Source of the DNA: Channallabes apus
Taxonomy: Eukaryota; Chordata; Actinopteri; Siluriformes; Clariidae
Reading direction: 5' to 3'
DNA: 64,000 nt
Assembly: GCA_030522415.1 (NCBI GenBank)
Contig: CM060109.1
Location: 6,147,655-6,211,654 of the forward strand
Shown piece by piece: positions 1 through 9,391 of this stretch; the stretch's first letter is position 1; each line of letters begins with the position of its first letter. Position numbers and translations under genes: made by a program. The notes below the pieces were generated by a model, which had not been told where the DNA came from, ran no database searches, and worked only from the letters and a program-made list of their open reading frames with translations.

Positions 1-958
1 ACACACCTGGTTATTACTTTCTGCGGTCTGTTTATTGGATCAGTGAATACGGCTGGAAAAGCTTTGCTTTTTAGTCTCGACAACTTTAAGAAATGGAAAA
101 TAAGAGAAGCTGGTAAGAGAGAGAGACTGTTTAGAGCTGCTAGAATATTAATAAGTATTTGAACTAACCCAGTTTTTGGAGTACAGAGATAAATGTGAGT
201 ATAATTGGAATTGGATGATTATAACATAATTTATTCCTCAGACTAATTATCAATAAACGTCCTGCTTTAAGTGCTTTCAAAATGGACAAACTATTTATTT
301 AGGATTTTAAACTTGAGGGTAAGAATGGTAACAGTCACAAATACTCGTACAGTATTTCTAAGGTCTCGAGTTCCCCCTGCCCATTTCTTTGTAATCAATT
401 AAATTCAATCAAATCACGTAGATGTGAAAGAATTAGGAACAAATGTTTCATTGCAACATGCTGCAAAGTGCTTAAAGATGCAATTTAACAAGACAACGTC
501 AGCAGCGACCTCGTTTCCCCTCTCGTCTGTTCCAACCACTCAGCGTTCAGCATCAGCGGTATAATAATCACCACCTGATCATCTGTCATCATCTGCACCT
601 GTTACTCACTGGGTCAGGACTTCAGTTAGATGATTGAGTGATTGATGGGTCACTGTGTGGATTAACAAATGAACAAACATTCCTCTGAAACTGCTCAGGT
701 TCAGGGACTGGAGTGAACATGATGAGAGACAAAAATGTCCTTCAGGAAGTCTGGAGAACTGTTCCGTAAACTATATAAAAAAATTCATGAAGGTCTCTTT
801 GGAAGCAAAATACAGTATGATCTTTAACCAGTGAGGATCTTTAACCCCAGGACCTAACTCTCTTTTATGTGCCCTAGACTTGGAGTCACATAAATAGGAC
901 ACATAAAAACTCCACAGTATTTAAGGGGAATGTAATGAAGAGTTCCTGTCGTCCTCAG
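1..958 (+). other. cps1: cps1 intron (3' part)
   Basis: This stretch precedes the first visible cps1 exon and ends in a CAG acceptor at 956-958. I looked for the preceding exon, which should encode the ATP-grasp segment just before the VIECN motif, and did not find it, so that exon lies upstream of the window. The sequence is AT-rich and unique-looking, with no repeat or gene that I recognise. Confidence 0.7.
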
Positions 959-1129
959 GTGATCGAGTGTAACCTGCGTGCCTCGCGCTCCTTCCCGTTT
1001 GTGTCTAAGACCATCGGTGTGGATTTTATCAACGTGGCAACCCAGGTGATGGTGGGAGAACCGATAAACGAGGCCGTGCTCCCCACGCTGGAGAACCCCA
1101 TCATTCCTGTAGACTACGTTGGCATCAAG
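959..1129 (+). CDS. cps1: carbamoyl-phosphate synthetase 1, mitochondrial: exon encoding the end of the second ATP-grasp domain
   Basis: This 171-nt, phase 0-0 exon encodes 57 residues beginning [18 protein letters not shown]. The enzyme makes carbamoyl phosphate in the mitochondrial matrix for the urea cycle; fish CPS III uses glutamine and N-acetylglutamate. The ECNLRASRS stretch is the conserved strand and loop near the nucleotide and metal site of the second ATP-grasp unit (E. coli CarB has EVNPRAART here). The exon is bounded by CAG at 956-958 and AAG|GTACAG at the donor. From here to the stop codon the exons give 248 residues, which matches the distance from this motif to the end of the 1500-residue human CPS1. 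The gene is incomplete at the window edge. CAD is excluded because this protein stops after the regulatory domain instead of continuing into dihydroorotase. Confidence 0.95.
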
Positions 1130-1839
1130 GTACAGTGTGTGTGCGTGTTATTAGAAGAATGGACATTTTGGAAGCAATGCTGTAATTTTCATGCCTCTTT
1201 AAATAGGAAAATGCTCTTGTAGGACTATAATTACTGCTCGAGCTCTGAAATCATTCCAACATCCTCGGTGTGAGAACCGTCCCCGTTATTACCTGCACAA
1301 ACGATAATGTAATTAATGTGAAAGTGAGACCGATACCTGGCCCTCCAATTAAAAAACTTGTACTCTCCAGACACTTTTCACCGTCTCACAGCGTTCAATC
1401 TGTCTTTAAATGACACGGGCACCGGGGGGGGCTTCAGGCGTCTCCAGCTAGGTGTTAAATTACCAGGAGTGGCTGAGACACTGACTTGTATCAGTAGGTT
1501 TGGAATTGGAGTCTAGGGCACTTGCTGCTTGAGCGCCGTCTCTGCTCTCCCAAAGTAATTTCCGGTATAATTACAGAAGAGTGGAAGCACAATGGCTGTG
1601 ATGAGGAGGCAATCGCGCAGGAATAATCCTCTTCTCCTGCCACTCTGCGAGTTTTAAATACCAAGCCAGGTCGATGAGAGGAATAGCAAACGTGGCCGTG
1701 AATATTCTAGCGTTCTGTGCAGAGGAGGAGCTCGGAAAGAGAACATGGAAATGTGTGAATTACGTGGAACTGTAACAATCTGTTATATTTTTCATGTTCT
1801 TCACACTCTTCCCATCAGAGGGAAGATGCTATCAGATGA

Positions 1840-2320
1840 ACTTTTTTGAATTCAGATCTTTCAACTGTCATTCTGATGAAACTCGGCCAATTTAGATTTC
1901 ACATGAAAAGACATAAACCTGAAAAAATGTATTATTCTAAGATGCAAAATTGTTAAGTTATTGCAACACGATTCTGACGTGGTTACGGACACTACAGATG
2001 TTTTCTGCTTTTTAAGATTTTACCAAAAACCAATTCAAGCAACAAATTTTATAGGTCATATTCTTCTAGAAGCTTACACCAAATTCAGTATCAATACCCA
2101 TGAGGAAATATAAACAATTTGCATTTGAAATGATTATTGTTTGAAGCGAGATAGTAATGCTCAAACGCTGAAAAATGGCCCCTTTTTGGGGGCAGATATA
2201 AAATCATTCCTTCAAAACGGCTGAAGTTATCAACTTGAAATGTTTTAGGAAAGTATGATTGGTCACTTCCATGTTTTATAAACTTCAGAGGTAGCTTCTT
2301 TAGCACACAAAATTTCTGTA
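1840..2320 (-). repeat. unclassified dispersed repeat, copy A (inverted)
   Basis: The reverse complement of this segment matches 39262-39790 and 52045-52640 over several hundred bases. Shared landmarks are a block reading AAGAAGCTAC near one end, GGAAGTGACC shortly after, and TCTGTAGTGTCCGTAACC further along. The copies differ by many substitutions and short indels. I see no coding capacity, terminal repeats or poly-A tail that would classify it. Confidence 0.65.
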
Positions 2321-2700
2321 TAATATGTATGACATAAAAACAAATCAATAGCACCAATCCTGTGTTTTTGGTGAATACAAACCTGCACCTACTGTAGGTA
2401 TCGTGAGAGTATCGTTTCAGGTGATCCCTCCTGATGCCCATCCCGATACACTGATTCCAAAAGCAAGATGTCTACAACTAGGGGGAAACAAATAACAAAT
2501 TAATCAGTGTACTTGTCTGTATACTCCCATTGTATACAGTGGAAGCTATTTGAGAAAAACTGTTCAAGTCGTTTGACCTTGCTGTGACCTTGAAGATTAG
2601 TTCCAACAATAATAATTCTGTATAGATCATACACTCTTTCAATTACATATTAGTGTTTTGAGATGATGTACTAATGAGATGATGTATTAATGAGAAGCAC

Positions 2701-2779
2701 TGATGGATGGATGGGTGGATGGATGGGTGGGTGGATGGATGGATGGATGGATGGATGGATGGATGGATGGATGGATGGA
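2701..2779 (+). repeat. (GGAT)n microsatellite
   Basis: About 79 bp of GATG/GGAT tetranucleotide repeats, with a few G-for-A interruptions (GGGT) at the left end. Confidence 0.95.
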
Positions 2780-3083
2780 CAACCCAAACAAACTCACCTG
2801 GGAGGTCACAAATACAAATGTAGGCACATTAGAGCGACTTGAGGTGCAGTAGGTTTCCCAAAACTCACTCTAGTCCTGTCCTTTATAGATTCTAGTCCCG
2901 AATCTAAATTCCATTCTGCTTTCTCCTTAATCACCCCCATAGCTCGGCACCATACTGTAGATCTGGTCAGATGAATGGAAGCCTCCTTGCTCTGAGAGTT
3001 ATAAATAATGTGTAATATTGGTAGATTTATGAAAAACTTTGCGTGAACTCCATAAACAGTTCAGATGCTGTTCGTTTTTTACA

Positions 3084-3084
3084 A

Positions 3085-3121
<37 letters not shown>

Positions 3122-3159
3122 TTGTTTTTTCCATCACGTTTCTAAAGAAACTTGGTTTT

Positions 3160-3191
<32 letters not shown>
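3084..3191 (+). repeat. (ATT)n and (CA)n microsatellites
   Basis: An (ATT)n tract at 3084-3119 is followed 40 bp later by a (CA)n tract at about 3160-3191. Poly-Ile and His-Thr reading frames over them are artefacts of the repeats. Confidence 0.95.
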
Positions 3192-3192
<1 letters not shown>

Positions 3193-3836
3193 ATCGCACT
3201 GCCTGACAAATGCTCCTGCCACTGTGGGTTTTTCTTGCTTGTAAACACGTCGGGATGTGTGAATATATTACACTTTCTCTCCGGATCTTTCTCTCGGACG
3301 CTGTCTCATCTCATCTTCCAGTAACAGACATTGCGAACAGCTTCTGAACTCCAGTGCCCAGAGACGGCATTGTGTGCTGGGTATTTCTTTTCTCCAGCTT
3401 AGGGAGCAGAAGAACTCGAACATGGATTTTCTCAGACTAACAAGCCCCCGCTGTGCGCTTTGCTTTGCCTTCCTCAAGTGCGCAACGAATGCTGTTTAAA
3501 TTGCGCCTCGTGGAGGGAAAAACTAGCTTGCAGCAGGGAACACAATGTGAGGCGATGCTCAGCCTCGTCTGAGTTCACACAGAGGTTGTGTTTGTGTCTA
3601 GCTCGGTGTGTTTATTCTACTGTAGAAGGTCCTGCGAGGACCCTTAAGGTTTTTCATCCCTTGATTTTCTGTACTGCCTATACTGCGCAGGGTTAGTGTT
3701 TTGACTGATGGGACTCAGTTTAAGGAAATATTTAATGATGGAATCTTCAAAGCATCTCCATCATTAAATGAAGGCAACGCTGAAGGCATGAAAGGACCTG
3801 ACCAGTACAGTACTAACCGCTACGCCTCTCCTTAAG

Positions 3837-3839
<3 letters not shown>

Positions 3840-3892
<53 letters not shown>
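3840..3892 (+). repeat. (TA)n microsatellite
   Basis: An uninterrupted alternating TA tract of about 53 bp lies inside the cps1 intron. Confidence 0.97.
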
Positions 3893-3894
<2 letters not shown>

Positions 3895-4335
3895 CATTTT
3901 AATTACAAAAAAGTTTGTCAAGCTACAAACTATAGTCGAGAGAAAAAAAGGACCAACCATACGTCTATGAACTTCATCAGATCTTTTAGCTCAAGTCTAA
4001 TGTGGTTTAGTACTTTTCTTATTCAGGCGCACCTAATTCAATTACATTGAAGCTATTTAGAGCAAGGAGACGATTAAACTGCACACTGCACTGATCCCTC
4101 CAGGACTGAAGTCGGAGAACTCCAGAGGGTCTCTACTTGATGACTTTCCCTTAATTTAATCTTGCTACACTATTGATTTCTGCTCTCCCAGGAGACTTTT
4201 GGGTCGTCAATAATGAGCGAGGACTTCAACCAAGAAATCTGCCGGTGTTTGGGTCACACTTAATTGCTGATATTGTTGAAAAACAGATGATCATGAATGC
4301 CAATGCTGAGATTTGTTTCAGTGTGGATTAGCATC

Positions 4336-4697
4336 TACAGGGTGGGTGAAAATTAACTAGGCAATAAGTATTTAATGGCTATAGAATGTTTGGTATCACT
4401 GGAGCACCACCCCAATGCACCACCCTATTACTGCACATGCGTGGTTAGACCAGCATTGGCTGGGACGACACAGACCTTATGGATGGCCTTCAAAAAGTCC
4501 AGATTTCACTCCATGTGTTTTTTTTTCCTGTGCAGCTCCTCAAAGTCTTGCACACTGGAGGACTCGGAGGCAAGGATTCAGGAGATTATATCCCAAACGA
4601 CTTCTTTCAGAAGACTGCATGTTCCATCCCTGGCTGTTTTAAAAAAAAATTATGGACATTACCAATGTTTAATGCCTAGTAACTTTTAACCCAACCT
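4336..4697 (+). pseudogene. mariner-type transposase remnant (C-terminal end)
   Basis: A short reading frame contains WLDQHWLGRHRPYGWPSKSPDFTPCVFF. This resembles the last catalytic segment (W.P.SPD.TP.DFF) of IS630/Tc1/mariner DDE transposases. The acidic residue expected after P is replaced and the frame is broken on both sides. The element probably starts near GGGTGGGTGAAAATTAACT (4340) and ends near AGTAACTTTTAACCCAACCTG, which are approximate inverted ends. It is a 5'-deleted fossil with no host function visible. Confidence 0.55.
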
Positions 4698-4721
4698 GTA
4701 TTGAATTGAATTGAAATACAG

Positions 4722-5187
4722 TACACTGTGTGAACAAAAGTGTTGGAACAACTCACCCTCATGCCCATACAGTACGCGGTTCTTCCCCAAACTCTTCCAC
4801 AAAGTTGGAAGCACATAATTCTATGCAGTTGTAACAAACCTGTTCCAGCATGACAATACCCAGCCAGCTCTATGAAGACATGTTGTAAGGTAACGTGGTC
4901 GGGCTGGAAGAGCTCAAGTGTCCTGCACAGGGCCCGGACTGCACTCAAACCCACTGACCACTTTTGGAACGAATTGGAACTGGAGCCTCATCCACATTCC
5001 AACATCAGCATCTGAGCTCACTAACGTTCTTTTAGGTTAATGAATGGCCACAAATCTGTACAGCCGCACTCCAACATCTAGTGGAAATCCTTCTCAGAAG
5101 AGTGGAACCAAATCCGGAATTGGATGTTCAACAAGCACATGTGGCTGTGATGGTTAGGGGTGCACAAACTTTTAGTCATATAGTGTA
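4722..5187 (+). mobile_element. non-autonomous Tc1/mariner-type element (MITE)
   Basis: This 466-bp segment begins TACACTGTGTGAACAAAAGT and ends with the near inverted complement (ACTTTTAGTCATATAGTGTA). That gives about 20-bp terminal inverted repeats starting with TA, as expected for Tc1/mariner insertions. Internal sequence such as CAAGTGTCCTGCACAGGGCC and CTAGTGGAAATCCTTCTCAG derives from a transposase 3' end, but no open frame remains. Related fragments lie at 14757-15182 and 63290-63420. Confidence 0.75.
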
Positions 5188-5854
5188 GTTTGGCATTTTT
5201 ACCCAATGGAGGCTAGTTGGAAGATTTTAGTGACTTTCTAAATTAAAAGCGCCACTGCATGATTTTGGGGGTTGTGAGGACACTGGAGAACCCTAAGGAG
5301 CCTACGTGAATAAAATGAACTTGAAGACTGAAGAGTGTTGAATTTCCATAACATCCCTGAAGAACCGAGCGCTGTTTAAAGTAGATATCTACAGACAAAT
5401 CGAATTTGAGTGAAGTAGATAATTTCAGTTCTATTAGCAATACTTTCTAAAAAAGTTATTTTGAGGAAGATTGGACCTGCGTTTGGGGTGAGGTACGGAC
5501 CGAACCTGAGCGTGCGGTGCTGACAGGGTCGTCCCTAAGGGGTTTTTGTTGCGATCATGCGCAGCATGTCAGTGTGGTCTACCTTGTTCTGATAAGAATC
5601 TTTAATGGATGCGTCCCTGAGCTCAGCAGGATTAGTGTGAGACGCTGGTGTTTATTATCCTCCTCACATTAACATTCATAAGCGAGGCTGGCTTATTCAG
5701 AGCTGATTAGACTGTTTCAAGTATGTGTTCCTCCAGTGGCCTGGACGTGACTCCTCAGATAGAACTGAGGACACAAATCACCTGTCCCACCGTCCCCTGT
5801 CTCATTTCGGTTTCACCCCCACCACTGCATCAACTACACCTCTACAGGTCTTTT

Positions 5855-7370
5855 TCTTTTCTGCTCTGCTTCTCTCATATCACTTTAATCTTCTGCCTCC
5901 TTTCTCTCTTCTCTACTCATTCATCTGTCTCCTCATTTTTATGACTCCTCACTCATCTGTCTCCTCACTCATCTGTCTACTCACTTTTCCGTCTTCCCAC
6001 TTTTCTGTCTCCTCATTTATCTGCCTCCTCACTTTTCTGTCTTCCCACTTGTCTGTCTCCTTATTCATCTGTCTTCCCACTTGTCTGTCTCCTTATTCAT
6101 CTGTCTTCCCACTTGTCTGTCTCCTTATTCATCTGTCTTCCCACTTGTCTGTCTCCTTATTCATCTGTCTTCCCACTTGTCTGTCTCCTTACTCATCTGT
6201 CCTTTCACTCTCCTGACTCAATTTTCTGCCACTACACTGCTCTGTCGCCCAATTTTTTTGTCCTTCCATTCCTCTGTCCCTTCAGAGGACTTCTGTCCAC
6301 TCAGTCTTTGGTCCTTCCACTATTCTGTTTTCTTCTTCTTTTGTCCCCTCACTCTTTTGTCCTTTCACTCTTATATCCTCACACTCTTCTGTTCCGACTT
6401 TATCTTAATTTTTACGCTTTTGTTCTTTCTTTCTTCAATTCTTCTGTTTCCTGACTGTCCTTCTGTTTTGTCCTTCCATTCTTTCGTTCCATTACTCTTG
6501 TGTCTTCCCTCTTCTGTCTTTTCACTTATCTGTCCTCAGATTCATCTGCCTTTACAAACGTCTGTTCCTTCCATCTTCTTTCCATTCATTCATCTCTCGT
6601 TTTACTCTTAATCTCCTGTACCCACTCTCTCTTATCAACTTATTCTTCTGTCCCCTCATTCTTTTGTCCTCTTTCTCCTTCATCCACTATTGTCTTGTTA
6701 TTCCTGCTTTCCCTCATTTTCTGTCCCATTACTCTCCTGTCTCCAAACTCTTTTCTTCTGTCGCCTCTTTTCATGTCCCCTCATTGTTCTTCCCCCTTAC
6801 TTATCTGTCCCACCGTCTTTCTGTCCGTTCATTCTCTTGCCCCCCCATCTTTGTCTCCTCATCCTTCTGCTCACTTATTCTTTTGCCTGATTGTGTATAT
6901 AAATAAATATATATTGTATGTATATATTCTCTGCCCCATTTTACTGCTCATTGTTTTCTTATTTTATTGACTTTTTTTTTTTATTTCTTTACTCAATCAT
7001 CTTTTTCCTGTCCATCTGTCCTTGGGTTGTCTATCTTTCGTGTCTGTATTGTCTATTCGTTCTTTTCCTTTTTCTATTAAATTTCTTATGTCCCCTTTCC
7101 CCCACCTTGCTCTATCCATTCAACATTCAGTGCTTCTTCTGTCCTCTTAAACTTATTCTATTATGCTTTAATAAATAAAAATTCAATTTCCTTTTACTCC
7201 CTCACTCCGATCTCATTGTCTTCATGTCCCTTTTTATGTCTTCTCTACAACAACATTTTTCCACATCGCATGCCCTCTACACTCTAACCCCTCCCCCCCC
7301 CCTGCGCATCTAGGGTTCTGTCTCCTCACCTTCCTTATCCACTATCCTCTATTTTGTTCCTCTTCTCCTT
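5855..7370 (+). repeat. polypyrimidine region with a 32-bp tandem repeat
   Basis: About 1.5 kb in which the + strand is almost entirely C and T. It consists of degenerate CATCTGTC/CCTCACTC words. At about 6043-6205 five near-identical 32-bp units (CTTATTCATCTGTCTTCCCA plus CTTGTCTGTCTC) form a clean tandem array. Ser/Leu/Phe-rich reading frames across it are compositional artefacts. A cps1 intron contains the whole block. Confidence 0.85.
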
Positions 7371-7999
7371 CAGGTAACAAAAGCTGTCTGTCTCTAATTG
7401 AAGTGATAAGGACGAGCCACCACACAGGGCAGTCAGCCAACGCTTCTCAAACACGGTTAAGTACGACTGCTGCCCGCTTTTTGTCCCCGTTCCAAAATAT
7501 AAGGAGGGAAGAAAGGTCGCCTGCTACGCTTTATATTCATGTTGAAAGCGCGGGGCGTCTCTGATAGCAGCCTGTCGTCACTGCTGAATAACAACCGGCC
7601 ACTTAAGGAGCTCTTTCCGCATTCCTTCTTCTCCTCGGCTTAACGCAGGAGCGTTCTCTCAGCATCAGTTTAAATGTCAGCACGGAGAAAGTGATTCCTA
7701 TCGCAGTGCCACAGTTAGTGCTTGTAATAAAGGAGAAACAAACAGGCACTGTGTCGGCCTGTAGAACTCGTATATCTCTAATACAAATGTGGGTTTGAGG
7801 TTTCCACACAGGTGTTCACATCCCCACCTCTAGGTGGCAGTGGAAGGACAGATTTTTAGTATTTGATTTTAAGGGTCCATTTTGCACATTGGTTTTGATT
7901 TCAAACTCTCAGTAATATAATTATCTGAATATTTTTAGTCTAAATGTATAATGTAGCAGAAATCTAAATGAAATATCAGAATAGTGCGTTCAAAACTAT

Positions 8000-8029
8000 C
8001 TCTCTCTCTCTCTCTGTCTCTCTCTCTAG
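8000..8029 (+). promoter_or_regulatory. cps1: 3' splice acceptor whose pyrimidine tract is a (TC)n repeat
   Basis: The acceptor of the 75-nt cps1 exon is TCTCTCTAG, and the polypyrimidine tract in front of it is a (TC)n microsatellite of about 28 bp with one G. This is a functional splice signal made of simple repeat, so its length may vary between individuals. Confidence 0.85.
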
Positions 8030-8104
8030 GCTCCGATGTTTTCCTGGCCGCGTCTGAGAGACGCCGATCCTGTCCTGCGCTGTGAGATGGCCTCCACTGG
8101 AGAG
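8030..8104 (+). CDS. cps1: carbamoyl-phosphate synthetase 1: 25-codon exon linking the ATP-grasp and regulatory domains
   Basis: This 75-nt exon encodes [20 protein letters not shown] followed by ASTGE. It matches the conserved vertebrate segment after the second ATP-grasp domain, where the chain packs back on the synthetase core before entering the C-terminal allosteric domain. Both boundaries are in phase 0: TAG at 8027-8029 and GAG|GTCTGT at the donor. The donor is a weak match to consensus (GTCTGT rather than GTRAGT). The exon is nearly identical to the mammalian sequence as I know it, so it is under strong constraint and clearly functional. Confidence 0.95.
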
Positions 8105-8164
8105 GTCTGTTCCGCTAATGAGATGTCTTTTTGTCTTGAACTTGTGTCCAGATGAGCTCAGCCT

Positions 8165-8600
8165 CCATCCGTCTCTCATTTCTTACACTTTTCTTATGGT
8201 TCTTTTCATTTTCTCATTTAGACTCTCTTCTGTTGTCTTCTCTTCTTGTTTACTTCTCTTTGGTTGTTTCCTTCTCTTTACCTCCGTTAACCTTGTCTTA
8301 TCTTTTCCCTCCTCTCACTCCATCATTAATTTCCTCTTCTCTTCATCACTCATCTTCTTCCTTTTTTCCATTAGCTTCTTCTCTCTTCATCACTTCTTTT
8401 CTCCTCTCCACTCTCTTCCATTCTCTTCTGCATCACTTCCTTATTTATGGCTTATTTATCTTCTTTGCCCTCCATCTTTCCTCTCTTCCTGTCCTCACCT
8501 CTTTCACTTCTATGAATTATCTCTTATCTTGTTTTGTCCACTTCTCTTTTTCTCTTTCTCTTCTTTCTTGTACTTTCACACCTCTTCATGTCTTGCAGAG
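8165..8600 (+). repeat. intronic polypyrimidine tract
   Basis: About 435 bp of nearly pure C/T (TCTTCTCTTC-like words) fill most of the 646-bp intron between the 75-nt and 99-nt cps1 exons. There is no clean repeat unit. The rest of the intron (8601-8750) holds a GATGATGGTGGTGG stretch and the acceptor GTGTGCAG. Confidence 0.85.
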
Positions 8601-8750
8601 AAATACTGAATTGAGCCAATGTGATATCTGCTGCAGTATAATCAGTTTAATCTGCTTTCAGCTTCATTGTGTTCTGACTGTTGTTTTTGTTGTTGTTAAT
8701 GATGATGGTGGTGGTGAAGATCATGACATTAGTGCTGTGTCTGTGTGCAG

Positions 8751-8849
8751 GTTGCTTGCTTTGGACCTAATATCTACTCAGCCTTTTTAAAGGCGATGCT
8801 CTCCACAGGATTCAAACTGCCTCAGAGAGGAATCCTCATCGGCATCCAG
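8751..8849 (+). CDS. cps1: carbamoyl-phosphate synthetase 1: exon leading into the regulatory domain
   Basis: This 99-nt, phase 0-0 exon encodes 33 residues, [20 protein letters not shown] then [13 protein letters not shown]. The family has the same motif ([28 protein letters not shown]) just before the MGS-like fold. GILIGIQ is the first beta strand of that fold. The acceptor is GTGCAG (8745-8750) and the donor CAG|GTGAGT is close to consensus. Substitutions relative to mammals (GPNIYS for GEGIHT) are in the variable turn and look tolerable. Confidence 0.95.
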
Positions 8850-8877
8850 GTGAGTGTTTGGAGCGGTGCTGCAGCAG

Positions 8878-9260
8878 GACAACACCTCCCTCGTCAACAC
8901 CTCCCTCATCTCCTTCATCTCCATCTACTTCATGCTCCTTCTTCCCAAACTCCCTCATCCAAACTTCCTCATCCCCATCTCACTTGCCCCAACTCCATCA
9001 TACCCTCCTCCCTCATCTCCATCTCTTCTGTGCCCCAATTTCTACATCATCAACTCGCTTTTTCCCCATCTCCCTCATCGCCATCTTCCTTATCCCAACT
9101 CCTCCATCTCCCACATGTCCATCTCCCTTCATCTCCTATGCCCCAACTCTGTCATCCCCAACTCTTTCAACAGCAGGACAACACCTCCCTCAACACCCCC
9201 ACCCCATCTCCTTCACACTCCCTCATCCCCAGCTTCCCTCACCTCCATTTCCCTCATCTC
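8878..9260 (+). repeat. degenerate CTCCCTCATC-type repeats
   Basis: About 380 bp of diverged CTCC/CATC words directly after the exon donor. They resemble the clean 15-bp minisatellite that starts at 9392, and look like its older, unhomogenised flank. A short AT-rich block (9260-9370) separates the two. Confidence 0.75.
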
Positions 9261-9391
9261 AAATTCAAAACTTTATTTTTCAGATACAGTCATACACAAT
9301 ATAGTATGAAGATAACTGCTTATACATCTGCTGATGACCTAAATTTTTTTAAATAAGAAAATTAAAGTCCTTCTTTCTCACACCATCTTCC

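Larger units (their letters stand above)
1130..8029 (+). other. cps1: cps1 intron, about 6.9 kb
   Basis: The intron runs from GTACAG at 1130 to TAG at 8027-8029. It contains an unclassified dispersed repeat (1840-2320), microsatellites, two DNA-transposon remnants (4336-5187) and about 1.5 kb of nearly G-free polypyrimidine sequence (5855-7370). The stretches 1130-1840, 2325-2700, 3200-3835, 3893-4335, 5190-5850 and 7375-7990 look unique, with no gene recognised. The part at 7480-7700 is richer in GC and could be a conserved intronic element, but this is only an impression. Confidence 0.85.

Noticed and set aside
5725..9310. Ser/Leu/Phe- and Pro-rich frames of 150-210 codons
   Set aside because: Compositional artefacts of polypyrimidine intron sequence; part of one overlaps real cps1 exons only by reading through the introns.
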